The notes beneath the pieces are model-generated. The model had not been told where the DNA came from, made no database searches, and was given only the letters and a program-made list of their open reading frames with translations. A stretch of DNA of 64,000 nucleotides, taken from the NCBI GenBank assembly GCA_913060895.1, contig CAJXSN010000011.1, forward strand, positions 1 through 64,000, in the 5' to 3' direction. The translations under genes were made by a program, and so were the position numbers. Shown here piece by piece: positions 43,678 to 54,187 of this stretch (within the stretch, counting starts at the first letter, position 1; each line of letters opens with the position of its first letter). The stretch comes from an uncultured Sphingomonadaceae bacterium. Its GTDB lineage: Bacteria; Pseudomonadota; Alphaproteobacteria; Sphingomonadales; Sphingomonadaceae.

Positions 43678-44256
43678 ATGAATTACCTGATTTCCCGCCG
43701 TGCCATGATCGACAGCCAGCTGCGCACCAGCGGCATCAACGAAGCGTTTGTGCTGGAACGCATGGGCACAGTCCCACGAGAGGATTTTGTACCGGATGGC
43801 GTGAAAAGCATTGCGTATATGGATCGCATCCTGCCGCTGGGCGATGGCTGCTTTCTGGCATCGCCCTTGGCGCATGGCCGGATGCTGGCCGAAGCCGCGC
43901 CGAAATCAACCGATCGGGCCCTGGTGATCGAAAGCGGCACCGGATATCTGGCGGAATTGCTCCGTCCGCTCGTGGCTTCGGTCGATACCCTTGATGCGTC
44001 AGAGTTGGCGCGCGGTAAGTCGAAGCTGAAGGATTTCGACCTCGTTCTGGTCGACGGGGCGTTGGGCGATGTGCCGAAATCACTGGTCAAGACTTTGGCC
44101 GAGAACGGGCGTGTCGTGTCCGGGATAATCGACGGCGATATACCGCGCCTTGCCGTGGGACGCCGCACCGGAGACCGAATTGCCTTCGACATGGTTGACG
44201 ACACCGCCCTGCCCGCGCTGCCAATGTTTGCGCAGGCGAAGGAATGGAGTTTCTAA
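43678..44256 (+). CDS. PCMT-like methyltransferase, apparently shortened
   Basis: 192-aa protein resembling protein-L-isoaspartate O-methyltransferase. It has the N-terminal RRAMIDSQLRTSGI and VPREDFVP blocks and a motif I variant VIESGTGYLAELL (residues 83-95). The next part goes directly from SVDTLDASELARGK to FDLVLVDGAL, omitting the roughly 25 residues that normally carry the GDG-x-G SAM motif. Catalysis is therefore doubtful. It starts at ATG 43678 with AGAGG upstream and is followed 4 bp later by tolC. Confidence 0.78.
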   Translation: MNYLISRRAMIDSQLRTSGINEAFVLERMGTVPREDFVPDGVKSIAYMDRILPLGDGCFLASPLAHGRMLAEAAPKSTDRALVIESGTGYLAELLRPLVASVDTLDASELARGKSKLKDFDLVLVDGALGDVPKSLVKTLAENGRVVSGIIDGDIPRLAVGRRTGDRIAFDMVDDTALPALPMFAQAKEWSF

Positions 44257-44260
44257 GGTA

Positions 44261-45757
44261 ATGACAGGCCGCAGCCTCCTTGCAGGATTGCTGGCGGGCA
44301 GCGCTCTGTCCGCCAGCATCGCGCCCCCGGCACACGCCGATACTCTGCGCGAGGCATTGACGCAGGCCTATCAGACCAACCCTACCTTGCAGGCCGCCCG
44401 TGCGCAGCAGCGTGCAACCGATGAGGGCGTGGCGATCGAGAGAGCCGCCGGACGCCCCAATGTCTCGGTCACCGGAAACTATATCGAATTTCTGAAAACG
44501 TCGGGCAACAGCTTCACTGCGCCGGACCGGACCATTCAGGTCGGCCCGGATCTTACTGTGCCTGTCTATCAGGGCGGGGCCGTAAAGAACGCCATCCGCG
44601 CCGCAGACGAGCGGGTAGCGGCAGGCCGCGCTGACCTGCGCGGAACAGAAAGCTCCATTTTCAGCCAGGTCGTTGCTGCCTATATGGATGTCTTGCAGGC
44701 AGAGGCGCTGGTCGGATTGAACATCAACCAGGTGCAGGTTCTGGCAACCGATGTGCAGGCAGCCGGTGATCGTTTCGAGATCGGAGATCTGACGCGCACG
44801 GACGTGGCGCAATCGCAATCGCGGCTGGCATTGGCCGAGGGCGATCTGCGCACTGCGCAGTCCAACCTGATCGGCGCGCGGGAAACCTATATACGGCTGG
44901 TCGGCGAAATGCCGACCAATCTTCAGCCGCCGCCGCCTTTGCCAAACCTGCCCGACAATCCGAATATGGCAGTGGACGTGGCTATAGAGCGCAATCCCGA
45001 TCTGCTCGCCGCCCGTGAACGCGCCCAAGCGGCGCGTTACGATGTGCGGGTTGCCGGGTCGAGCAGGCTGCCCCGGGTCAATGTCTTTACCGGCGTGGAT
45101 TATTCGAATTTCTTCGGCACGCTGGGTGGCGGAGGCGACCCGACAATCGCGAATTTCGCTCAAAGCGAACTGACAGCCAATGCCGGTGTGCAGTTTACGA
45201 TTCCCATTTATCAGGGCGGTCGGCCAGCGGCTCTGCAACGGCAGGCTCAGGCGCGCGAAGGCGCTGCACTGGAGCAGATTATCCTCGCCGAACGTAGCGT
45301 GGTTGCACAAGTCCGCGCGGCATTTGCCAGTTACCGCGCATCGCTTTCGATCATTGATTCCTCGCGCACGGCCGTGTCGGCAGCAGAGCTGAGCCTCGAA
45401 GGTGTGCGGGCAGAAAATTCTATCGGTAATCGCACCGTTCTGGACGTACTCAATGCCGAACAGGAGCTGCTGGTGTCCCGGGTCCAGCTGGTTACTGCCC
45501 GGCGCAACGCCTATGTCGCCGGCTTTACACTGCTGGCTGCGATGGGTCTGGCGGAGGCCCGTGATCTTGGGCTGGATGGCGGTACCCTGTATGATCCGAT
45601 CACCAATTACGACCGGGTTTCGGGGCAATGGTGGGATTGGCAGCGCGATCCCGATCCGATGCCGGTCGCGACACGCACCGTTGACATCCCCGCTGCGACT
45701 GCGAATGTTTCCCCAGATACTGATCCGGACAATCCGGAAACGATTACGGGGGAATAG
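44261..45757 (+). CDS. tolC: TolC-family outer-membrane efflux protein
   Basis: 498-aa TolC/OEP protein with a Sec signal (SLLAGLLAGSALSASIAPPAHA) and mature start DTLREALTQAYQTNPTLQAARAQ. Two TolC repeats are visible, with repeated QVVAAYMDVLQAE / QVRAAFASYRASL and YQGGxx-type segments. It forms the trimeric outer-membrane duct for type I secretion or RND/MFS efflux. No pump genes are adjacent, so it is probably a general channel. Confidence 0.93.
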   Translation: MTGRSLLAGLLAGSALSASIAPPAHADTLREALTQAYQTNPTLQAARAQQRATDEGVAIERAAGRPNVSVTGNYIEFLKTSGNSFTAPDRTIQVGPDLTVPVYQGGAVKNAIRAADERVAAGRADLRGTESSIFSQVVAAYMDVLQAEALVGLNINQVQVLATDVQAAGDRFEIGDLTRTDVAQSQSRLALAEGDLRTAQSNLIGARETYIRLVGEMPTNLQPPPPLPNLPDNPNMAVDVAIERNPDLLAARERAQAARYDVRVAGSSRLPRVNVFTGVDYSNFFGTLGGGGDPTIANFAQSELTANAGVQFTIPIYQGGRPAALQRQAQAREGAALEQIILAERSVVAQVRAAFASYRASLSIIDSSRTAVSAAELSLEGVRAENSIGNRTVLDVLNAEQELLVSRVQLVTARRNAYVAGFTLLAAMGLAEARDLGLDGGTLYDPITNYDRVSGQWWDWQRDPDPMPVATRTVDIPAATANVSPDTDPDNPETITGE

Positions 45758-45762
45758 TCGCA

Positions 45763-46260
45763 ATGCCGCAGCCGGGCGAATCGTCGGTCGAGGAAATCCT
45801 CGAATCGATCAAGAAAGTGATCGCACGCGATAACCGCGTAGTGGCCGCCGAAGCGCGCGTTCGGCGCGAACAGGCTACCGGTTCTTCTGAGGCGCCCGAA
45901 CCTGCCGCCGCAGAAGAAGCGGAAGAAATTCTCGATCTGGACGAAGCGATGGAAGACGGATCGGAAGTTGGAGATTTCGTCGAATCGCATGATGTCGCTT
46001 CGGATGAAGGCGAAGAGAACGCTTTTCTCCTCACCGATGCTGCCAGCAATGCCATGCGCGATAATCTTGCTGCTCTCGCCATGATGGCCACCCCGCCCGC
46101 CGCGCCGCAAATCGTCCGCAGCGGCGAAACCTCGCTTGAGGGGCTGGCGCGCGAAATGCTGCGCCCGATGCTGGCCGAATGGTTGGATGCCAATCTGCCT
46201 GCAATGGTCGAAAAAATGGTTCAGGCCGAAATCAGCCGGATCGCTGGCAAAAAGGGCTGA
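45763..46260 (+). CDS. popZ: PopZ polar organising protein (DUF2497)
   Basis: 165-aa protein with the two conserved ends of PopZ. The N-terminal hub helix is EESSVEEILESIKKVIARD-like (residues 7-23). The C-terminal oligomerisation part is EGLAREMLRPMLAEWLDANLPAMVEKMVQ. Between them is an acidic disordered region rich in Glu, Asp and Ala. PopZ makes a polar matrix that anchors ParB-bound origins in Caulobacter. It begins 5 bp after tolC. Confidence 0.92.
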   Translation: MPQPGESSVEEILESIKKVIARDNRVVAAEARVRREQATGSSEAPEPAAAEEAEEILDLDEAMEDGSEVGDFVESHDVASDEGEENAFLLTDAASNAMRDNLAALAMMATPPAAPQIVRSGETSLEGLAREMLRPMLAEWLDANLPAMVEKMVQAEISRIAGKKG

Positions 46261-46333
46261 TCGCCCCTGCTCTTGTACCGGAGCCCGGTGCAATTTCCTT
46301 GCGAGTGTACGGCAAGGCGATAAACCGGCCCGC

Positions 46334-48519
<2,186 letters not shown>

Positions 48520-48523
<4 letters not shown>

Positions 48524-48903
48524 CTGATGGCACGAAGGATATGGCAAAGGCCCGCAAGGCCTTTACCAAAATAGGTGCAGATACAGTCGAACGGCATATT
48601 TTTCTGTGTGCCGTATCGGAAAAACAGAAATGCTGCCCCCGCGAAGATGGTGAACGGGCCTGGAAATATTTGAAAAAACGGACGAAGGAGCTTGGCTTGG
48701 TGGGGCGCGGCGGAACCGTACAGCGCACCAAGGCCGATTGCCTGCAAATCTGCGCTGCCGGACCAATTGCCGTCGTACAGCCTGGCAATGTCTGGTACCA
48801 TTCCTGTCACGAAGCAGTCCTCGAGCGGATCCTGCAGGAACACCTTATCGGCGGCGAGCCAGTAGAAGACTTCCGCTTCCGTGCCGGGGATGACACGGGT
48901 TAG
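48520..48903 (+). CDS. Thioredoxin-like [2Fe-2S] ferredoxin-domain protein
   Basis: 127-aa protein with the (2Fe-2S) ferredoxin/NuoE-like fold. [14 protein letters not shown] provides cysteines in the first half and [12 protein letters not shown] the second pair. The spacing fits a thioredoxin-like ferredoxin of the type seen as a short stand-alone protein. Electron partner unknown. It overlaps the S9 peptidase stop (ATGA), so both are co-translated, though functional linkage is not obvious. Confidence 0.85.
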
Positions 48904-48909
48904 CGACTG

Positions 48910-49209
48910 CTAGAGGTCGCGCTTACGCTCTTCCTCGAACCGGTCGTCGACCGATGCATCATGGCCGGTGCCGTTGGACAGGAATACCAGTCCCATCAGC
49001 GCACTTGTCAGCAGCATCGAGAATCCGATGCCCAGCGCCACTGCAATATAAAAATGCACCGAAATATCACCCTCACGGGTGTAAAGCAGGGCCACGGCTA
49101 TCGCGACAACGCCCACGGTCAACAAGAACATGAACCGCATCAGCCGGCGGTATCGCGCCCATGCGAAGGCAGCGGTTTCCGGGTCCTCGAGAGGAGATTT
49201 GGGAGTCAT
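48910..49209 (-). CDS. Small two-helix membrane protein
   Basis: 99-aa protein with a polar N-terminus (DPETAAFAWARYRRLMRFM), two hydrophobic helices (about residues 28-44 and 52-76) and a charged C-terminus. It resembles uncharacterised alphaproteobacterial membrane proteins. It is convergent with the ferredoxin gene, 6 bp apart, and divergent from the CBS protein. Function unknown. Confidence 0.68.
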   Translation of the reverse strand: MTPKSPLEDPETAAFAWARYRRLMRFMFLLTVGVVAIAVALLYTREGDISVHFYIAVALGIGFSMLLTSALMGLVFLSNGTGHDASVDDRFEEERKRDL

Positions 49210-49335
49210 CGAATACTGTCCTATCGTTCAGTGCAGGATGGGCACCATTGCTGAAACGCTTCTGCGCGTTACGGGCCGATTCGCCAATCGCCAGCTTTCG
49301 TGGCATCTTCTGCTGGAAAGCGAAAGGAGCCGTCT

Positions 49336-49767
49336 ATGACCATAGAGCGTATCACTCAGGATCGCGACCCCGGCGACATTTTGACGTGCGAAGCCAGCGT
49401 TCTTGTGCGCGAGGCTGTCGGCCTGCTGGCCGGTAAACGGATCGGCGCGCTGCCGATTGTCGACCAGGGTATAGTCGTGGGCATTTTTTCGGAACGCGAT
49501 GTCATCTACCGGTTGGCCAGCGAAGGTGCCCTGTGTCTGGACAGGCCGGTGGGCGAGGTGATGACATCGCCAGCCATCACCGTAAGCCGCACGGACAAGA
49601 TCGACGAAGCGCTGGCTCTGATGACCAAAAGGCGGATCCGCCATTTACCGGTGGTCGAGGCGGACCGTTTGACCGGCTTCGTTTCTATCGGCGATCTGGT
49701 CAAATCCAAGATGGATCAGGTTGAGCATGAAGCCGCTTCGATGCGGTCTTATATCCAGACTGCTTGA
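49336..49767 (+). CDS. Tandem CBS-domain protein
   Basis: 143-aa protein made of two CBS domains (about residues 7-60 and 72-125). The motifs are IGALPIVDQGIVVGIFSERDVIYRL and IRHLPVVEADRLTGFVSIGDLVK. Stand-alone CBS pairs bind adenosine nucleotides and act as energy or redox sensors. ATG 49336 is preceded by GAAAGGAG. It is 31 bp upstream of the IscA-like gene. Confidence 0.9.
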   Translation: MTIERITQDRDPGDILTCEASVLVREAVGLLAGKRIGALPIVDQGIVVGIFSERDVIYRLASEGALCLDRPVGEVMTSPAITVSRTDKIDEALALMTKRRIRHLPVVEADRLTGFVSIGDLVKSKMDQVEHEAASMRSYIQTA

Positions 49768-49798
49768 GAGCAGCCGAGCGGTACCCTACATAGAGCCC

Positions 49799-50128
49799 AT
49801 GCCAGAAACACCGCAACTGACCGAAGCCGCAGCGACCCGCGTTGCATGGATTGCCGACAAGCAAGGTAAACCGGCGATTCTGCGCCTTTCGGTAGAGGGC
49901 GGCGGATGCTCTGGATTCCAGTACAAGTTCGCATTGGCCGACGCGCCCGAAGCGGATGATTTGACTAGCGAAACCGCCGATGCGCGACTGGTCATCGATC
50001 CGGTCAGCCTCGATCTGGTCGCAGGCAGCAAAGTCGATTATGTCGAATCGCTGGGCGGAGCAGCATTCAAGGTAGAAAACCCGATGGCTGCTGCGGGCTG
50101 CGGTTGCGGATCGTCCTTCGGAATCTAA
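49799..50128 (+). CDS. erpA: A-type iron-sulfur carrier (ErpA/IscA family)
   Basis: 109-aa HesB/IscA-like protein. The three cluster-binding cysteines are in VEGGGCSGFQY and AAAGCGCGSSF, the C-terminal CxC pair. It transfers [4Fe-4S] clusters to apo-proteins; likely clients in the window include class I fumarase and the FMN glutamate synthase-like protein. No isc or suf genes are adjacent. ATG 49799; the open frame upstream overlaps the CBS gene. Confidence 0.9.
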   Translation: MPETPQLTEAAATRVAWIADKQGKPAILRLSVEGGGCSGFQYKFALADAPEADDLTSETADARLVIDPVSLDLVAGSKVDYVESLGGAAFKVENPMAAAGCGCGSSFGI

Positions 50129-50201
50129 TGGTACGCCGTTCGCGGTGGCAAACTCCCCCTAACCATTAGACTGGCGAGCGTGCATCGGGCAGAACGCCCC
50201 C

Positions 50202-50987
50202 ATGCGTATCGCCACATTCAACATCAACGGAATCAAGGCGCGTTTGCCGCGTTTGCTCGAATGGCTGGAGGAAACCCGGCCAGCGGTCGCCTGCCTGCAG
50301 GAAATCAAGACGCAAGACGAGGGGTTTCCGGCCGAAGAGTTCGAGAAGATCGGTTACAAGGCGATCTGGCACGGGCAGAAAAGCTTCAACGGTGTCGCTA
50401 TTCTGGCCGACGGAGTTGAACCTGTCGAGACCATGCGCGGCTTGCCGTCGCTTTCGGATGATGACGAACCGGACGAACAATCCCGCTATCTGGAAGCGGA
50501 GGTCAACGGCGTGCGGATTGCCAATCTGTACCTACCCAATGGCAATCCCCAGCCGGGGCCGAAATTCGATTACAAACTGCGCTGGATGAAGCGGCTGCGC
50601 ATGCGAATGCATGATCTTTGGCAATGCGAGACCCCTGCTATCGTCTTAGGGGATTACAACGTCATCCCAGAGAGCAAAGACACCTATTCCGTCCGCGCAA
50701 TGGCCGACGATGCGCTAACGCAGCCCGCCTCGCGCGATGCCTATATGCGCCTGCTGGGCGATGGCTGGACCGATGCGTTGGACACGCTGAATCCCCGGGG
50801 CGGGGTCTGGACTTACTGGGATTACCAGCGCGGGGCATGGCAGCGCGATCATGGCTTCCGGATCGATCACTGCCTTCTCTCGCCCGAACTGGCTGACCGG
50901 CTGATCTCTGCAGGCGTGGACAAGGAATATCGCGGGCGCGAGAAGGCCAGCGACCATGCGCCTGTCTGGGTCGAAATCAGCGACTGA
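50202..50987 (+). CDS. xthA: Exodeoxyribonuclease III
   Basis: 261-aa AP endonuclease/3' exonuclease of the ExoIII family. Visible motifs are IATFNINGIKARL (Asn metal ligand), CLQEIKTQDE (catalytic Glu), VLGDYNVIPE (Asp/Asn pair) and the final KASDHAPVWVEI (Asp-His). It acts in base-excision repair. ATG 50202 starts the first beta-strand directly. Confidence 0.94.
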   Translation: MRIATFNINGIKARLPRLLEWLEETRPAVACLQEIKTQDEGFPAEEFEKIGYKAIWHGQKSFNGVAILADGVEPVETMRGLPSLSDDDEPDEQSRYLEAEVNGVRIANLYLPNGNPQPGPKFDYKLRWMKRLRMRMHDLWQCETPAIVLGDYNVIPESKDTYSVRAMADDALTQPASRDAYMRLLGDGWTDALDTLNPRGGVWTYWDYQRGAWQRDHGFRIDHCLLSPELADRLISAGVDKEYRGREKASDHAPVWVEISD

Positions 50988-50990
50988 CAT

Positions 50991-51028
50991 AAAAAAGGCC
51001 GCCAGCTCCATGATGGAACCGGCGGCCT
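50991..51028 (-). terminator. Rho-independent terminator for the SleB-type hydrolase gene
   Basis: Read on the minus strand, GGCCGCCGGTTCC / GGAGCTGGCGGCC forms a long imperfect stem around an ATCAT loop and is followed by TTTTTT. On the plus strand the T-tract is poor, so it serves mainly the minus-strand gene, whose stop is 22 bp upstream. It also lies 3 bp past the xthA stop. Confidence 0.88.
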
Positions 51029-51049
51029 TCCTGCGACCCTGTTCAGGGA

Positions 51050-51703
51050 TTATCGGTAAAAAATATGCGTATCGATGGTTGCCCGCGCGACCTTCTTGCG
51101 CGCCCATGACGGGCGAACATATTTTGCATGGAAATAAAGAGAATCGGCGGCTTCGCTGTCCCACAACCCGCGATGCGCGATGGTGGCGATCTTCTTGGCT
51201 TTGATCCATGTCGCAGACCCGCGGGAAATCCGGGGCATCCGGCCATTTTTTACGAAAGAGAATTGCGCGCGCTGATAGACGACGCCGCAATAATCGGAAG
51301 GAAACTGGTTGGACTCCGCGCGGTTGATTACAACCTGAGCGACGGCCAGCTGGCCGGTGATCGGTTCACCGCGCGATTCAAAATAAATGGCACCGGCAAG
51401 GCATTCCAGCTCCCGGCCCAGTTTCGCAGGCGTATCGACCCTGGCGATCATATCGAGCAGCGATCCTGCACCCGGGACAGGAATGTCCACATTCTCGACC
51501 TCGGGTTCGCGTTCGGGCAACGGCTGAACCACTTCCTCGGCGACGAAAACGGGAACCGTCTCGTCAACCAGAGCGACAGGTGCCTGCACTTGTATCTGAT
51601 TTGTATCTTCGGCATTTGCGCCGGAACCTTCGACCGTGGCGAAGATTAGTATAAAACCTGCTGCGATTGCAGCGAGGGAAATCTTGTGGGTCTTACGACT
51701 CAT
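51050..51703 (-). CDS. SleB-type cell wall hydrolase
   Basis: 217-aa exported protein with a signal segment (ISLAAIAAGFILIFATVEGSGANA), a Pro/Glu/Val-rich linker, and a hydrolase_2 (SleB) domain from about residue 90. The catalytic glutamate is in LAGAIYFESRGEP, followed by GQLAVAQVVINRAESNQFP. It is a peptidoglycan lytic transglycosylase/amidase-like enzyme by family. The 199-bp gap upstream (51704-51902) contains no gene that I can support. Confidence 0.88.
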   Translation of the reverse strand: MSRKTHKISLAAIAAGFILIFATVEGSGANAEDTNQIQVQAPVALVDETVPVFVAEEVVQPLPEREPEVENVDIPVPGAGSLLDMIARVDTPAKLGRELECLAGAIYFESRGEPITGQLAVAQVVINRAESNQFPSDYCGVVYQRAQFSFVKNGRMPRISRGSATWIKAKKIATIAHRGLWDSEAADSLYFHAKYVRPSWARKKVARATIDTHIFYR

Positions 51704-51902
51704 AAACCGTCATCTTTGAGCGGTGAGCGGACACTGGCGCAGGCGAAGACCCGTTTGCGTTATATGCAATTTGTAGGTTGGTCTGATTTCAAGCCTGCCG
51801 GCCGCTCCCCGTCTGCGTGCTTTCTTCGTGGACCTTAATGTCCAATCGAAGGCGCCTGCGCTGTCAGAAGCTGGGCGCCAACTAGGGTGGTTGACGTCTA
51901 AG

Positions 51903-52247
51903 TCAACTTAACGCGCCAAGACTTTCGATGAACCGTGCCGGATCAGCGACGTCTGCCTCGAGTATCCAGAGGTCAGGGTCCAGATCATGTCTTTTGGCGC
52001 AATAATCCGAAAATTCGTGATATTTTTCAACATCTTTCGGGGAGGTAGGCACCCAAGACCGGGTTCCGTCCATTTGCGGCATTCTTTCGTAAAGTTGCGC
52101 CTCTACGCCATTTTGTATGGTTAAGAGCAGGATTGTCCCGGCATCGCGTTCGCCTTTGTACAGGACGCTGGCAAACCCGCCTTGGCCTTCGACCAGCCGC
52201 CTTATCGCGCCAACCTCGATATGGGCGGGCAGCCGTGAATCACTCAT
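51903..52247 (-). CDS. DUF1491 family protein
   Basis: 114-aa protein with the DUF1491 pattern: LPAHIEVGAIRRLVEGQGGFASVLYKGERDAGTI, and a C-terminal DPDLWILEADVADPARFI. These small soluble proteins are restricted mostly to alphaproteobacteria; function unknown. Its start overlaps the thioesterase stop by 8 bp. Confidence 0.85.
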   Translation of the reverse strand: MSDSRLPAHIEVGAIRRLVEGQGGFASVLYKGERDAGTILLLTIQNGVEAQLYERMPQMDGTRSWVPTSPKDVEKYHEFSDYCAKRHDLDPDLWILEADVADPARFIESLGALS

Positions 52248-52743
52248 CGATGGATTTCGATGGATCGTATCCAGCCAGGCTCACCAGGGGGATATGCGAA
52301 CGCATGAAGGTACCCGTACCGCGCCCGATCTCGTCACCATCGGCATCGACCAGTCGCGATTCTGCCACCAGCACACGTCGGCGGCCACTGACCCAGCGGC
52401 CTTCCGCCACCACTTCGCCTTCACGTACCGGCTTGGTGAAGTGAAGGTTGAAGGATGTGGTCAGCAGGAAACGGTCGCTTACCATCGTATTGGCTGCGTA
52501 AAACGCTGCATCGTCCAGCATCTTGAAATAAATCGTCCCGTGCGCCGCGCCTGCAGCATGATAGGATGTGCGGGTTATCTGGAATACGAGCCGTGCGCGG
52601 CCTTCCTCCTCGATCGCCAGCTTGGATTCAAACAGACGGTTCACAGGGGCACAGCTGTAAAGACGTTCCAGAGCGCGAAAATGCGACTGGGCGCCGGTAT
52701 CATGTTCGACAGCATTGTCAGGCGGCATAATGCAAAGATCCAT
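52240..52743 (-). CDS. PaaI-type hotdog-fold thioesterase
   Basis: 167-aa hotdog-fold protein. The core is SYHAAGAAHGTIYFKMLDDAAFYAAN (the HGxxxxxxDxA motif) and FLLTTSFNLHFTKPVREGEVVAEGRWV. It probably hydrolyses acyl-CoA thioesters. Start is uncertain: ATG 52743 or ATG 52728, neither with a strong ribosome-binding site, and the open frame continues to 52836. It overlaps the DUF1491 gene by 8 bp and is downstream of hpf. Confidence 0.84.
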   Translation of the reverse strand: MDLCIMPPDNAVEHDTGAQSHFRALERLYSCAPVNRLFESKLAIEEEGRARLVFQITRTSYHAAGAAHGTIYFKMLDDAAFYAANTMVSDRFLLTTSFNLHFTKPVREGEVVAEGRWVSGRRRVLVAESRLVDADGDEIGRGTGTFMRSHIPLVSLAGYDPSKSIDE

Positions 52744-52817
52744 CGTTGAATGCTGCCGAACAGCTACAGTGAAAAATGCGTCTATTGCAGATAAAGTGGT
52801 CTGTCCGGGTGCACGGC

Positions 52818-53390
52818 CTATCTTGGCTCGACCCAACCCACGGATCCGTCCTGACGCCGATACACCATATTGTGGCGGCCCGTAGCGCCGTTCTTGAAGA
52901 ACATTGCGCCGGTATCGCGCAAATCCAGCATCATGACCGCATCTGCGACAGAAGCTTCGGGAATATCCACTTTCGTCTCGGCGACGATAACAGGCGCTGT
53001 TTCGCCGCTGTCTTCTTCAGGCTCTTCCACATCGGCAGGTGCAAAGATGGTGTAGGCAGCCTCTTCCTCGCGGGCGCTATGCGCGGTTTGTTCATGCCGG
53101 TCTTTCAGGCGCCTCTTGTACCGGCGCAGCTGCTTTTCAATCTTGTTCGCTGCACGGTCACAGGCCTGATGCGCGTCATGCGCTTCTCCGTGTCCCTTCA
53201 GGATCAGTCCCTGCATCGCATGCAGCACTATATCGCAAGAAAACGCACCTGCCCCCGCTTTTCCGAACGTGATATGAGAGGAAATCGCCCGGCTGAAATA
53301 CTTTTCGACCATTGCTTCCATACGGTCACGAGTATGATCCTGCAGGGCGGCGCCTGTTTCAACCTGATGGCCAGAAACGCGAATATCCAT
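52818..53390 (-). CDS. hpf: Long-form ribosome hibernation promoting factor
   Basis: 190-aa long HPF. The N-terminal S30AE domain (residues 1-95; MDIRVSGHQVETGAALQDHTRDRM, ACDRAANKIEKQLRRYK) is followed by an acidic linker and a C-terminal dimerisation domain (about 135-190; SVADAVMMLDLRDTGAMFFKN). It dimerises 70S ribosomes into 100S particles in starvation. It follows dnaQ by 56 bp; ptsN, a frequent neighbour, is absent here. Confidence 0.93.
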   Translation of the reverse strand: MDIRVSGHQVETGAALQDHTRDRMEAMVEKYFSRAISSHITFGKAGAGAFSCDIVLHAMQGLILKGHGEAHDAHQACDRAANKIEKQLRRYKRRLKDRHEQTAHSAREEEAAYTIFAPADVEEPEEDSGETAPVIVAETKVDIPEASVADAVMMLDLRDTGAMFFKNGATGRHNMVYRRQDGSVGWVEPR

Positions 53391-53446
53391 GATCGGGGCA
53401 CTCCTTTACTGTGCGTGGAAAGGCAGGTTTTGTATCGGGGCGGGGA

Positions 53447-54136
53447 TCATCCCGCCCAAATCGGTTTGGTTATCTTTTCGAGAAAAGCGCGATGACGCGA
53501 TAACTCTTCATCACTCGCCGAATGGGGCCGGGCGGGGCGTATAACTCGCTGTGTCGGGCGCTGTATGACCTCGGCCCGCTGAGACGTCTCGGCCGCGTCT
53601 TGCGCCGCCAGTTCCAACCCTATCTGACGTCCACCGGTCAGTTCCAGATAGACCTGCGCCAGCAATTCGGCATCGAGGAGCGCGCCATGCTTGACCCGGT
53701 GGCTGCGATCGACCCCGAAACGTGTGCACAGGGCATCCAGCGAAACCTTGGCGCCGGGAAATTTGCGGCGCGCCATGATGACGGTATCCACCATCCGGCC
53801 CATATCCACCGGGTCCCGTCCGCACAGATTCAATTCGCCGTTGAGAAACCCGAAATCGAAACTGGCATTGTGCGCCACCAAAGGCGCATCACCGAGGAAA
53901 TCCAGAAGCTTCTGCGCGCCATCTGCAAACAGCGGCTTGTCCGACAGGAACTGCGCGGACAGGCCGTGTACGGCTTCGGCCTCTGCCGGCATATCGCGTT
54001 CAGGATTGTAATAGGCGTGAAAGGTTGCACCACTGGGCATTCGGTCGATCATCTCGACGCACCCGATTTCAACCATTCGATCACCCTTTTTCGGGTCGAG
54101 TCCGGTGGTTTCTGTATCGAAAACTATTTCACGCAT
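53447..54136 (-). CDS. dnaQ: DNA polymerase III epsilon subunit (3'-5' exonuclease)
   Basis: 229-aa DEDDh exonuclease. Exo I is EIVFDTETTGLDP, Exo II VAHNASFDFGFLN and Exo III HGALLDAELLAQVYLEL. It proofreads for the replicative polymerase. A short C-terminal tail for binding the alpha subunit follows. Part of the origin-proximal run ppsR-maf-aroE-coaE-dnaQ, 51 bp after coaE. Confidence 0.94.
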   Translation of the reverse strand: MREIVFDTETTGLDPKKGDRMVEIGCVEMIDRMPSGATFHAYYNPERDMPAEAEAVHGLSAQFLSDKPLFADGAQKLLDFLGDAPLVAHNASFDFGFLNGELNLCGRDPVDMGRMVDTVIMARRKFPGAKVSLDALCTRFGVDRSHRVKHGALLDAELLAQVYLELTGGRQIGLELAAQDAAETSQRAEVIQRPTQRVIRPARPHSASDEELSRHRAFLEKITKPIWAG

Positions 54137-54187
54137 GTGACAAGACTATCGGCCCGGCAATCGCGGCTGGCAAGGGGGCTGTGCGCC

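Noticed and set aside
44087-45763. 558-aa minus-strand open frame
   Set aside because: It is antisense to tolC, has no recognisable domain, and has the Arg/His/Gly-rich composition of a shadow frame.
51891-51906. TTGAC-GTCTAA-GTCAA inverted repeat
   Set aside because: Short 5-bp arms overlapping the DUF1491 stop, no T-tract and no promoter context; likely chance.
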